Assembly: GCA_944739405.2 (NCBI GenBank)
Contig: OX123190.2
Coordinates: 84,573,086 to 84,637,085, forward strand
Reading direction: 5' to 3'
Length of the DNA: 64,000 bases
Source: Euclidia mi
Taxonomy: Eukaryota > Arthropoda > Insecta > Lepidoptera > Erebidae
Below are positions 21,929 through 33,084 of this stretch, piece by piece. A model generated the notes under the pieces. It ran no database searches and was not told the origin of the DNA. It worked only from the letters and a program-made list of their open reading frames with translations. Made by a program: the position numbers and the translations under genes. Each line of letters opens with the position of its first letter. Positions within the stretch are counted from its first letter, which is position 1.

Positions 21929-22874
21929 CAGTCATAGACTCGAGTTGCGTAGTTGCTTCTCGATGGGGCGCAGTATTTGCTAGATTTCTCTGTTAAGGCA
22001 TTCTCAACAGAAGTACCTACCAAGTAACTGAATGTGTCTGGTAAATAGTAATGTACCCAAGTACTAAGTTTGGGACCTCAGTAATAAGCTATAGAAATGT
22101 GGGTGTGTAATACCTTTGACAGGTCTAGTCGCCAGCTCTCGAAGGTTTTGATAAAAAATGCTTTATCAATGTGGACAGAATTGTTGTTGCTAAGGGAAAC
22201 GAATTAGGACGTGTAACAGTGGCCGGCGACACCTCAGACCGTTCACCTAACCTTGCGCTCTCGCACACACACACAGACACAGGCCGTGTGTCCGTGTGTC
22301 TGTGCGCGTGCGGGTGTGTGAGCCTCGCCCTGACACACATATAGAGTAACGAAACATAACCAACACCGATATGCATTTGAGATAGGGCTGCTGCGAAACC
22401 TATTGTATATGGATTTAAAGAATTTAATGGCCAAATTAAGCATATAGCCTCTCTTTGGGCCATATAATTTGTAGCGTTGAGATGCTAGCCTTACCAGGTG
22501 AACAAGACCGCATGTTGCTTATTGAAAAGGCAATGAACTATTATAATAATTCTGTCTAGTTTTCGATAGTCTAGAGGTTTGCCTCTTTCAAAGGCTTTAA
22601 TTAAGTTTATGATATAAGACGTCCAGCATCGTTTTAATCGAATCATATTATCATAATGGTTGCAGCGATGATGCAACAAAAACCACCGCCGAGCCGGATA
22701 TGAAGGCTGAACAAAAAGTGACCTACCACTAGGTCACTGGCACCGTTAATTATGCGTGGCCAGACGGCCGGTTCGCAAAATGATTTAATTTGGGATACGT
22801 GCACCGCATCTCACTCATTTAAATCAATTTATATATAAAAAGAAGCATTTTCAATACTTTTTTTTATTCCTAGC
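21929..22874. repeat. unannotated stretch with CA/GT-rich block 22258-22342
   Basis: (CA)n followed by GT-rich text forms an imperfect foldback (ACACACACACAGACACAGG / CCGTGTGTCCGTGTGTCTGTG). A small hairpin AGTGACCTACCACTAGGTCA lies near 22717. No gene is seen. Confidence 0.5.
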
Positions 22875-22885
22875 AATAGACAGAT

Positions 22886-23118
22886 TGTCCGCGTGGTGAC
22901 GGATTAATACGGAATATCACCACCCCATATCATACCATGGGGGTGTCGTAAGAGCCGACAGAGGGAGCATATTATGCAGATAACAGCACTGTTAAAGAAG
23001 GAAAACTTGATACAAACCGTATACCAACCCGTTTGGCCAGCGTGGTATAGCAGGCAAATTCCTCCTTTCAAAGGAGAGGCCTAGTCCAGCAGTGGACTGT
23101 TAAAGGCTGATGATGATG
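22886..23118 (+). mobile_element. SINE family 2, full length
   Basis: Head GCGTGGTGACGGATTAA and tail TTAAAGGCTGATGATGATG. 11-bp target duplication AATAGACAGAT at 22875-22885 and 23119-23129. Confidence 0.87.
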
Positions 23119-23311
23119 AATAGACAGATGAACTAGTGGTCTGATGGTAAGTAGTTATCCCAGCTCATCTAAGGCTCACACAGGGTTGTGTCTGAAAACA
23201 CAACCAGGCCGCTGCTTATCGCGAGGATGAAATAAAGGAATATAGAAAGCGCGATGAGGGAGAAGAAAGACAGGCAATAGGGCTTTATTCTAGGTACGTG
23301 TTAGGTATGAG

Positions 23312-23372
23312 AATCGATGTGCTTTTGGTAATGACGACGGTTGCTAGACCATCGTCATTACTAAAAGCGATT
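23312..23372. repeat. stem-loop, about 60 nt
   Basis: GCTTTTGGTAATGACGACGG (23321-23340) pairs with CCATCGTCATTACTAAAAGC (23349-23368) with two mismatches (G-U possible) and an 8-base loop. An outer AATCG/CGATT pair adds length. Size is at the low end for a pre-miRNA. Confidence 0.6.
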
Positions 23373-23502
23373 GACGCTGGTTGCCAGTTGGTCCCCACAA
23401 GTGGTGGCCTGAATTAGCAATCACCAGCAAATGGCCATTGTCCACTCCAGATATGACAGTGTGCATGCATAGTTCTTACATACAGTCGTAACGTTTTGAT
23501 GA

Positions 23503-23720
23503 CCGTCATCATCAGCCTTTAACAGTCCACTGCTGGACTAAGCCTCTCCTTTGAAAGGAGGAATTGGCCTACTATACCACTCTGGCCAAACAGGTTGGTA
23601 TAGGGTTTGTATCAAGTTTTCCTTCTCTTACAGTGCTGTTCTGTGCATAATATGCTCCCTCTGTCGGCTCTTACTACACCCATGGGATGATATGGGGTGG
23701 TGACATTCCGTATTCTTAAT
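23503..23720 (-). mobile_element. SINE family 2
   Basis: Complement copy with CATCATCAGCCTTTAACAGT at the start and GGTGACATTCCGTATTC at the end. The likely 9-bp target duplication TTTTGATGA lies at 23494-23502 and 23721-23729. Confidence 0.83.
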
Positions 23721-23974
23721 TTTTGATGATCACATATGTTTAAATGCTTCCAGTCCGAGCCGGTCACGGGTTGTTTATTCGATCAGCCTGTAAACTCTTA
23801 GCGTCGAGAGCATTATATTTAATCAGTTTATACGCCATGAGCCGTGTAATCGGTTTTATTTTGGGCAACACGTTCAATGCAACGTTCATAAAATAAGCTA
23901 TGGGTATATTTTATTTACACCTGGGATTAGGGATTGCGGTTACCGAAGTCTGTAGCACATTGTGTCTGGCGAAA

Positions 23975-24172
23975 CTGCTAGACAGAACATTACGGAGAAC
24001 TCGCAAACATGTAGGTTTCCTCACAATGTTTTTTTTTACTGCTAAGCAATCGATAATTAACAATTTAACAGTCACTTGACTTCAAAACGTCCTTTGGGCG
24101 CGCCGTGGAATGGAACCCGAGACCCTCTGCGTAGCAGTCTGTCAGTCTCTCCACTAGGCTATCGCTGCCTAT
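23975..24172 (-). mobile_element. SINE family 1, 3'-truncated
   Basis: Head complement at about 24098-24172 (GGAACCCGAGACCCTCTGCG) and body to AACATTACGGAGAACTC. The GAT tail is missing. Confidence 0.75.
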
Positions 24173-25337
24173 TTAACCAACACTCACCGGAGTCGAACCG
24201 ATATAAGGTCTCCCCTAAAATCCTTTAAATTAGACCCATATTATTTACTCCGGTTTCACTTTTAACGTTCTGCAGCGGAGGTGCGCTAAAGAAGTACCTA
24301 AACTATTAGCTAAGCGTTTGTAAGGGTTATTGCCCTTACGCTCGACACATTATCTGAAAAGAGCCGACCCTTTTGAACAACATTTAGAAATACTTAGACA
24401 AGTCTCGTATTATATAAATATACTAAAAGATCTTCAGAATGAATAGGCTTCGTTATTTCTTAAGAGTGCTTAATTATCTTTATTATTTTTCTAATCGCAC
24501 GTCGTACGTTCAGAATAGCGTTTCATCATACGTGTACAACATGTACTTACCTAATCAAATAAGTGTATTTAACAGATTTTAAATACGCTTATATGTGTCT
24601 GAGCTCTGGGAGGCCACTCCTAACGCAATAAGAGTGACCGAAAATTATGCAGGTCTCATATAGCTGAAAATATTGACACGAAGAAGAAGAATACGCTACC
24701 CAATATATGTAAGGTTTACTTCTTTTGAGTCTGCCCGCAACCATAACCGATGTAAGCCGGAGACATTCAGTCAACTTGCATATGCCTTAATTATGCCTAT
24801 TTGATACTATTAAATACTATGTATTAAGATTCTTTATATTAATTTGCATGCTGGATACAAATTCCACATCACGCGGGCACAGCTACCATTTATTTATTTC
24901 ATTTAGGTCACAGAGACACTTACGAACGTGAACATCTAACATGACAGCGGATACCGTCTTGTATAAGTATATACATAACAATAGTAGGATGTGATAGTAG
25001 TGTATGTATTCCGGTGTGCATCGTAGCGAGCGGAAGGTAATAGGAAATAAGGGCCCTGCAGCCTCACTCCTTGTACCGCGACAGACAAATTGTCTCCGCC
25101 GGAGCACACCGGTCACTGACACTGCTGATCGACGACACAATATGTACATGCGTACCTATGTTGTGTGGTTTATTGCAGCCTTTAGGTATAACAAATGGTT
25201 TTCGCTCCTAACAGAATACCAATGTCATATTGTTTTACGAGAAGGCATTAATGTTGAGTTGGTCACTTATTGTTTATGGGTCTTTGGATTTCGTAGTAGG
25301 TAACGTAAACAGTTGAAATATCGTAATATAACAACTT
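24173..25337. other. unannotated stretch
   Basis: No gene or known repeat recognised. Open frames of 60-100 codons here lack motifs. Confidence 0.4.
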
Positions 25338-25564
25338 TATCATTAGCCTTTAACAGTCCACTGCTGGACTAGGCTTCTCCTTTGAAAGGAGGAATTGGCT
25401 TACTATACCACGCTGGCCAAACGGGTTGGTATAGGGTTTGTATAAACTTTTGCTTCTCTTAGAGTGCTGTTCTTTGCATAATATGCTCCCTGTGTCGGCT
25501 CTTGCGACACCCATGGGATGATATGGGGTGGTGACAATCCGTATTCTTAATCCGTCACCACACA
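25338..25564 (-). mobile_element. SINE family 2
   Basis: Starts ATCATTAGCCTTTAACAGTC and ends GTATTCTTAATCCGTCACCA. A short duplication ATATAAC is seen on both sides (near 25325 and 25565). Confidence 0.78.
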
Positions 25565-26041
25565 TATAACTACTGTAGCAATAACATTCTCTTTGACCAT
25601 TCGTGCAACGAGGCAAAGATATAAGGCAGAAGAGGGAATCATTCATTTACGAAGATATGAAAGATTCAGTAAGTAAGTTTAATTGTGTATATCGGTATAT
25701 CTGATAGTATCCACGTGTCAGCCCTAATCAAACATCACACATCTAGCATTACACTCATTTACAGTTGGTCAGATAATGCACAATGACCATTTTACGGCCG
25801 CCATGACAGTACGCGTTAATATCCAATCACTACGATTAATATTAGACGACATCCGCCCGTCAGTCTGGCCCATGACATGACTCATGTGTTCCGTTAAACA
25901 ACTGTCATATGACAAAGGTCAAATAAACAAAGACAAATCGACATAAACCCTAACGGACAAAGACAGACTTGCATAAATCCTAACGGGCAATTTTCAGAAA
26001 CTCATAATGTAGTCACTTTTATCACCTATTGAAGTCGAACA
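25565..26041. promoter_or_regulatory. upstream region of candidate exon, with a short tandem repeat
   Basis: Two imperfect copies of a unit of about 33 bp lie at about 25926-25990: ACAAAGACAAATCG...CATAAACCCTAACGG, then ACAAAGACAGACTTG...CATAAATCCTAACGG. They are 50-115 bases before the candidate start codon at 26042, so they could be promoter-proximal elements. No clear TATA box. Confidence 0.3.
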
Positions 26042-26113
26042 ATGAAACTATTGCAATTTTATTCAGTAATTCTAAATTTGCCTGCATTGAGTTATGGTGT
26101 TGATTTTACAAAA
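26042..26113 (+). CDS. candidate first coding exon with signal peptide
   Basis: The ATG at 26042 is preceded by AACA (a good insect start context) and by an in-frame TGA 12 bases upstream. The 24 codons begin MKLLQFYSVILNLPALSYG, a plausible secretion signal with a hydrophobic core, and end ...VDFTK directly before GTAAGTA at 26114, a consensus splice donor in phase 0. This is the best host-gene start in the window. A phase-compatible downstream exon may be 31308-31514, which would put a SINE and the large minisatellite Helitron in the first intron. I do not recognise the protein family. A chance combination cannot be excluded. Confidence 0.42.
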
Positions 26114-26194
26114 GTAAGTATATTGACATGAACACAGTAGAATTGGTAATGGCTTTTGTAAAGCATTTTATATTCTCACTAAAGATTATGAGCT

Positions 26195-26571
26195 ATAAAA
26201 GGCAGGGATAGCCGAGTGGATATACCAACAGACTGCCATGCAGAGGGTATCGGGTTCGAATCCACGGCACGCACCAATGACTTTTCGGAGTTATGTGCGT
26301 ATTGAATTGTTAATTATCGCTTGTCCCGTGCCTCGGAGAGCACGTTAAGCCGTCGGTCCCGGTTGTCATGAAGATCTTTGACAGTCGTTACAGGGCGTCA
26401 GTACCTTCTAAATTAACTGACACTAGTCTAAACCATGGAATATCGCTAGCCCTTCGGGTTACGGAGGTCAGACAGGCAGTCGCTCTGTGGAAAAGCTAAT
26501 ATTCAGCCAAATCCGGTTAGACTAGAAAGCGGACCCCAGATTGAAACTGGGATAATGCTAAGAGGATGATG
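26195..26571 (+). mobile_element. tRNA-headed SINE family 1b, full length
   Basis: Head GGCAGGGATAGCCGAGTGG and B box GGTTCGAATCC, family 1b body, ends GCTAAGAGGATGATG. 17-bp target duplication with one mismatch (ACTAAAG.TTATGAGCT) at 26178-26194 and 26572-26588. Confidence 0.88.
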
Positions 26572-26588
26572 ACTAAAGTTTATGAGCT

Positions 26589-27638
26589 GTGGGAAAAGTT
26601 TGCAGTTCGCTTATGCCATTTTACCGTTTCGACTCTATACGGAACTGAGGCAAGAACCACACAGCACATCATCATGCATTTGGAGTTTATTGACTAGGAG
26701 CTCTATTCTTAGTATCGTGGAAATCTCTTAGGGGTGATCCGAAATCGCGGAGCAGCCTCAGCTGTTCTATACATTTTTTGAGGTAAAACTGCAATGGACC
26801 AGCTGATATTTTTCTCGATTACGTTAATATCCCAGGGCAATGGTTGTTCATAATTATTATAAGAATACGTAGCAGATATATCGCAACAAACCTCTTAGGA
26901 AGTGTACCGTTGCATAATTAATGTAGAGTACGTTTTGAGAAGAAAAGAAAGTACCTATTGAGTACCCAAGCATCCAAAAACAGTTTCCCTGAAGTTTAAG
27001 CCTTATTGCGCCATTAGTTTATTATGCACGTAAAACGCAATAAGTGTTTCATATTGTACGCAAATCTGTTAGCTAAGAGAACAACGGTTATTGTTGCGGC
27101 CAGAAGCCTTGCACACGTGTAGCAGTATTACGAATGTAAATATTATGAGATTATCTGTACCATGCCAATAAATTATTTATGTATCGACCTCGGTAATAAG
27201 CTGCTGCGGAAATATAGAAATTGGAAGTAAGAATGTAGAATTCACATTAAATATACCTGGGTGTACTAACATCTCCATTCTGTAAGATTTAGTGTTTAAT
27301 ACTACATAATGTATATGCTATACAACTGTATAGTTGTCATGTGGTGTTGCTGCCTTAGTAACCCTTGGTGTAAAATAGGTAATTGACCTAAGAGTGGCTA
27401 TTATATATTGGCCAATTCACTCTAGTCCTTCCTGATAACAGTCGTTAACTGGGCGGAGTAGGAAAACCTTATATATACCTATATTATTAGGAGCTTTATC
27501 CAGACCTTCTGGATATTAGAACAATATCAAGAAATGGATAAACCATCGTCTTGATAGCAGCTTCTTAAAGTTTTTTAAAGACCCATTAACGTTAACATAT
27601 AAAATGTTTTTGAAGTCTGAACCACTTTATATTGTAGA
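26589..27638. other. unannotated stretch
   Basis: No gene or recognised repeat. It would be intronic if the candidate exons at 26042 and 31308 belong together. Confidence 0.35.
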
Positions 27639-27829
27639 CTAGCTGACCCAGCGAACTCCATATCGCCTTTTTAAGAGTTTTTATTGAATTCCCTTTTTTC
27701 CAAGCCCCTTTTCCAAGTTACCATTGACTTAGCGCTTAATCTCTTATCATTGCAGGGTCTATAAATGATGCAAAAACAAACATAGATTTTTATATACTCA
27801 ATATTGAATTGCCCATTCCTTAAAATATC

Positions 27830-29510
27830 GAAGACGATACCCATATCGACTTTAAAAAAAAATCCCGTCCGCCATCTTTGATTTCTTATCCGCCATCTTT
27901 GATCACGAAATAGATGTTTTATTTGGATTCACCATCCCTTAAATCATCAGAGACGATACCCATATTGATTTTTAAAAATTTTCCCATCCGCCATCTTTGA
28001 TTTCCCATCCGCCATCTTGAATCACGAAATAGATGTTGTATTTGGATTCCCCATCACTTCAAACATCGGAGACGATACCCATAGGTATTGATTTAAAAAA
28101 AAAATATCCCATCCGCCATCTTTGATCACGAAAAACATGGTGTTTTTGAATTCCTCATTCCTTAAAATATCGGAGACGATACCCATATCGACTTTTAAAA
28201 AAGTCCCATCCGCCATCTTTGATTTCTCATCCGCCATCTGTGATCACGAAATAGATGTTGAATTTGGATTCCCCACCCCTTTAAATATTGGAGTTGATAT
28301 TGATTTAAAAAAAATCCCATCCGCCATCTTTGATCACGAAATAGATGGTGGTTTTGAATTCTCCATTCCTTAAAATATCGGAGACGATACCCATATCGAC
28401 TTTAAAAAAATTCCCGTCCGCCATCTTTGATTTCCTATCCGCCATCTTTGATCACGAAATAGATGTTGTATTTGGATTCTCCATCCCTTTAAACATCGGA
28501 GACGATACCCATACCGATTTTAAAAAAAAAACCCATCCGCCACCTTTGATCACAAAATAGACGGTGTTTTTGAATTCAGGATCGGAGACGATACCCATAT
28601 CGACTTTAAAAACTCCCGTCCACCATCTTTGATTTCCTATCCGCCATCTTTGATCACGAAATATATGTTGTATTTAGATTCATGGCGAATCTAAATACAA
28701 CATATGTTGTATTCGGATTCTCCATCCCTTTAAACATCGGAGACGATACCCATACTGATTTAAAAAAAAAATCCCATCCGCCACCTTTGATCACAAAATA
28801 GATGGTGTTTTTGAATTCAGGATCGGAGACGATACCCATATCGACTTTAAAAACTCCCGTCCGCCATCTTTGATTTCCTATCCGCCATCTTTGATCACGA
28901 AATATATGTTGTATTTAGATTCGCCATCCCTTAAAACATCGGAGACGATAACCATATTGATTTTTTAAAACTTTCTCATCCGCCATCTTTGATTTCTTAT
29001 CCACCATCTTTGATCACGAAATAGATGTCGGATTTGGATTCCCCATCCCTTTAAATATCGGCGACGATACCCATATCGACTTTAAAAAAAAATCCCGTCC
29101 GCCATCTTTGATTTCCTATCCGCCATCTTTGATCACGAAATAGATGTTGTATTTGGATTCACCATCCCTTAAATCATCAGAGACGATACCAATATTGATT
29201 TTTAAAAATTTTCCCATCCGCCATTTTTGATTTCCCATCCGCCATCTTGAATCACGAAATAGATGTTGTATTTGGATTCCCCATCCCTTTAAACATCGGA
29301 GACGATACCAATATTAATTTTTTAAAATTTTCCCATCCGCCATCTTTGATTGCCCATCCGCCATCTTTGATCACGAAATAGATGTTGTATTTCGATTCTC
29401 CACCCCTTAAAATATCGAAGGCGATACCCATATTGATATTTAAAATTTTATCATCCGCCATCTTTGATTTCCCGTCCGCCATCTTGGATCACTAAATAAA
29501 TTTCATATTA
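27830..29510. repeat. minisatellite, about 15 units of about 115 bp
   Basis: The motif GACGATACCCATAT recurs about every 85-156 bp (mostly 105-120). Each unit carries one or two CCGCCATCTTTGAT blocks and a TCACGAAATAGATGTTGTAT block. Around 20 exact CGCCATCTT words are present by my count. A higher-order duplication of about 240 bp is visible (28499-28681 against 28739-28921). Minus-strand frames repeat a KMADG-like word; these frames are repeat artefacts, not genes. Confidence 0.9.
28665..28703. repeat. perfect 17-bp-arm hairpin inside the minisatellite
   Basis: ATGTTGTATTTAGATTC (28665-28681), loop ATGGC, then its exact complement (28687-28703). It interrupts the regular unit and looks like a template-switch insertion. 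Confidence 0.85.
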
Positions 29511-29974
29511 TTAATCAGCGTCCCGAAAATCTCGAAAACGATACCCATATAGATTGTATCCTATTCGTTTAGCCTTTTTTTGCCTTTGACCCAACCCTCC
29601 CCCTTCTCGTTTGACCATTTTATTATTTTTGTCTGGCCCCCAATAGTTGTGGCGTAATTTTATATAGCCTATAGCCTTTCGGAATAATTGGGCTATTATA
29701 GGCAATAACAATTTTTAAAATCCGACTGCTAGTTCCTGAGATTAGCCGACATTATATTTTAGCCTTTTTAGCCTTTTGCCCGGCCCCAAAGGGTCGAAGC
29801 GCTACGTTATATAGCCTATAGCCTTCCGGAATAACTGGGCTATCGTATACAAAAAGAATTTTTCAGATCCGACCGGTAGTTCCTGAGATTAGCGCGTTCA
29901 AACAAACAAACAAACAAACAAACAAACAAACAAACAAACAAACAAACTCTTCCGCTTTATTATATTAGTATAGA

Positions 29975-31307
29975 TATATATGTAAAGCGACCATCTGACG
30001 TATTACTTACAGACCAAATAAAAAATAACCAAACCTTAAGAGTTGTAAATTTTCGACATTGCCTTACTGATTGCCCTTCAAGTTGAAGAACAAAGTGCAA
30101 CTCTACGGTTCATATTTCAAGACCTTACTGGAACATCGTTGCAAAAAATAACCCTGATCCTTAGAACAATTCGACATTAATAACAAAAATAAAATTAGTT
30201 CGAATTCGGCTCGTCATCGAACAACCCTCAAAATTAATAAGATAGAGGACAAAAACGTTTCTAAAAAGACTTTTACCCCAAAAGTGTGTTATTTATGGTT
30301 TCCCGTGTCTCGTGGTTTTTCTCTGTTAATTGCGCTCTCGGAGATAATTTACCGTTTTCCCGGACAATACAGAGTTGATTGCTCCGCGTTTTCCTAGACG
30401 AGCGCCTTAATTGTGTCCGCTGTGAAGCACTGAGCAGTTGAGCACCCCCATTACTGGTAGCCATCCAAATATGGACTATTTAACTAATTGTATGGATGAC
30501 TTGCAACTCTCCTGGCTGTCTATTTTATCACTGGCAACCACGTGTCAAAGTCAGTGAATATCTTCTTCTTCGTATCGTGTGAGTGTGTGGCCAACATTTA
30601 AGTTTGTAGTGAATATAACATCTATAAGTTCATTCTAATATAATATTGGAACCTCGAAACAGTATAAAGATATCTCTATGTTCAAAAACTCCAGAATGAC
30701 TAAGTAATATTATAAATACTGAAATAAATGTAATAGTAGTTCTGTAGGTATGTTTGTCTGTTTCGCTTTAACGCCTAAACCACTAAAGTAATTTTGATAA
30801 AATGTTAGATTGAAAATCTTTAATTCGTAAAAAATATCTAAGATACTCGTTCATTCAGTCAAAGTAAGAAAACCAACAAGCACATTTAAAGACTTTTTTA
30901 GCTGGTTTATATCATATTATACATAATTATGTCAATTTTTTTTATCCACGAAGTTATATACGTGTGCTGTTCTTTATCTATTCCCACGGATCTTCTTTAC
31001 TAATTCATTTTATCCAAGTCAGTCATAGTCAGTCAAGTAATAAGCTTCGAAGCTAGTGCAACATTCATAAATATTTGAAGACGCTTTGTAAAACTACTTA
31101 TCAAGCAAGATTACCTTGAGAACGATAACAAATGGAGTTAGAAACAAGACGTGAAATGTAGTCAAGAATACAGAATTAAACTCATAAACGTTCCTCCCCC
31201 ACTCCCTCCCCTGTTAACAAACTGTTCATTAATTATTCAGATCTCGTTCATTTTTATTTAATTTTTATTCTTATAATTTAACAGAAAATTTATTTTACTT
31301 GTTCTAG
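29975..31307. other. unannotated; Helitron-type 5' remnant at about 30698-30800
   Basis: TAATATTATAAATACTGAAA and CGCCTAAACCACTAAAGTAA resemble the start of the ACTAATATTATAAATGCG family. No gene is supported in the rest. Confidence 0.4.
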
Positions 31308-31514
31308 ACCGTAACCCAAAATCCATGCATGCAAGTGGGTAAAACTTGCCACGAATTGGGATCACAATCAGAAGCGGTAAATAATGACGTTAGAGAAGAG
31401 ATGAACTCTTGTTTACTACATGTAAGAAACAGTATTATCGCAGAGCCCTTGCAAGGATCCTTCAGAACTACGACATTGCCTCTTGTTCTGACCCTTTATA
31501 AGTTTAAATATTGA
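31308..31514 (+). CDS. candidate second exon of a secreted protein
   Basis: A pyrimidine-rich acceptor (TTTTACTTGTTCTAG, ending at 31307) is followed in phase 0 by codons TVTQNPCMQVGKTCHELGSQ and then a Glu/Asn-rich helix-like segment with a third Cys (EEMNSCLLH). The frame runs to a TGA at 31512-31514. Alternatively the exon stops at 31430, where CAT|GTAAGA could be a donor. Its phase agrees with the exon ending at 26113. The product would be short (about 92 residues) and cysteine-containing. No family recognised; the link rests on phase and spacing only. Confidence 0.33.
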   Translation, partial: TVTQNPCMQVGKTCHELGSQSEAVNNDVREEMNSCLLHVRNSIIAEPLQGSFRTTTLPLVLTLYKFKY

Positions 31515-32547
31515 TGAGTTTAAGTTATCTAATTTCCTATATGATGTAAAGTTACTATAACTTGCGAGTTGCTAGAATTCTCTTAAAACTCTGCGATAAA
31601 GATAAAGAATAAAGTGCATAATATATGGACATTAAGAAACCAACACCACAATCAGACCGCTAAATCGTTAGCAAGACGAATTCGCGAGGAAAAGTTGCAC
31701 GAAGTTTCGATCAAACCGGTTCCATGAATCGCATCAGTATCGCGCGCTGTCTGTCGTCCAATTGCCGAATGAATCACACTCAAATCCACAGCAGTTGCGT
31801 TGTCGAATAAGTGGCGTAAAAAACAAAGGAGCTTATTTCCCAGGGTCGCGTTGTGTCTAATCAAGTGATTCACTCAATCATAATATAAATACTGCGGAGG
31901 GAAGGACCTCCCGCCCTTGAGAGCGCCGGGTCACGGCACAAGTGAGAGGAAATGACGACTTGCCACAAGTGTTTATTTTGGGGAAATATTGGATGTTATA
32001 CTTATAAGAAATTAATGAGTATATTCATTATTCTAAAGGTATTCGAACCCTTTTAAATTATATTATATTTAGATTTACGACGGCAAATCTGTAAAGTGAT
32101 TTTACGTGATATGAATTGCGCATTTATGTTTATGTTTGACCACAACTTTTATGTTGGGTTCTCCGAGTGAACATATGAAAGCTTTCAGCTTAGTTTTTAG
32201 TAGCAAAATAGTGGAATAATACGTAGAACTTTAATTCTGTTACGAAAGGTGTTATATAGTTTAAAATATGTAAGCATATCCGAAGTTTTATTTAAAAATG
32301 GGCCGTAAACATTTTCTTTGTTTAAACCTTATATATGTGTGCATATGCAAATGTAACATTAACCACATTATAATAACAATTAACATGTATTATTGCTGTT
32401 GTTACCTATATCCTTGAAAAACCACAATATTTACATATTCATGTAGGTAAACAATATGAAGTAACTTTACTCGTATAAACGTTTCCTTATGCATTTTATA
32501 AATGATTATAATGAAGTAAACAAATATTTCTTTAATATTATTTAATT
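31515..32547. other. unannotated stretch
   Basis: Open frames of about 70 codons exist on the minus strand (31652-31873) but carry no motif I know. No repeats recognised. Confidence 0.35.
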
Positions 32548-33084
32548 TATATGTCTTTCGAGAACATTATGGAGAACTTTCAAACTTGCAGGTCATCTTA
32601 CATGTTTTCCTTGGTCGTAAGCGATAATTAACATTTTTTTTTATGTTAATAGGCGGCAAGCGAGCTGACGGATCGCCGGATGGTAAGCAATTACCGCAGC
32701 CCATGGACACAAGCAACACCACCACAAAACAGATAAAAGAAGTTCTGTGAACACCACAGTAGTCAAAAGTGCGTTGCCGCCCCTTGGGGTTGGGAAAAGG
32801 GATAGGATGAGGAGTGGGATGAGGGAGAAGGAATAGGGGATAGGGCCTCTGGCACTCTCACTCACCGAACGAAACGCAACAGTTTAGGTAATGTTACTTT
32901 ACGTCGATTTTCTGTGAGAGGGTAGTACTTCCCCGGTCGAGCCGGCCCATTCATGCTGAAATCAGCAAGGCTCTACTACCTTGCAAAATACAAATTACGA
33001 AAAAATCAGTAGTGCCGTGGATTTGAACTTGAGACCCTCTGCGTAGCAATCTGTTTGCTTCTCCACAAACCCATCGCTGTCTAT
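32548..33084 (-). mobile_element. SINE family 1 split by another repeat
   Basis: The SINE body complement (TCTTTCGAGAACATTATGGAG) lies at 32553-32632 and the head complement (GTGCCGTGGATTTGAA ... CCATCGCTG) at about 32985-33080. The roughly 350 bp between them (TTAATAGGCGGCAAGCGAGC ... CCATGGACACAAGCAAC ... GTGCGTTGCCGCC) are a separate moth repeat that inserted at a T-rich point in the SINE body. Confidence 0.72.

Larger units (their letters stand above)
27639..29974 (-). mobile_element. 2.3-kb Helitron-like element carrying a minisatellite
   Basis: Plus-strand text starts CTAGCTGACCCAGCGAACTC after A (27638) and ends TTAGTATAGA before T (29975), i.e. A|TC...CTAG|T on the minus strand. The right 300 bp carry two copies of the family A-type block (TTCCTGAGATTAG, GCTATATAACG-like). 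A (CAAA)n run at 29901-29943 follows GCGCGTTCAAA. The centre is the minisatellite at about 27830-29510. No Rep/helicase is present, so it is non-autonomous. Confidence 0.8.

Noticed and set aside
24883..25303. Overlapping frames of about 90-100 codons on both strands
   Set aside because: No splice signals, motifs or repeats tie them to a gene.
28022..29482. Several 60-80 codon minus-strand frames with repeated KMADG or IKDGGW words
   Set aside because: They are translations of the minisatellite; the frame shifts between units and there is no conserved protein signal.
27639..29974. CRISPR-like array
   Set aside because: Units are direct repeats without unique equal-length spacers, and the context is a eukaryotic Helitron.
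31652..31873. Minus-strand frame of 73 codons
   Set aside because: It reads smoothly but has no recognisable motif, and the plus-strand candidate exon nearby points the other way.
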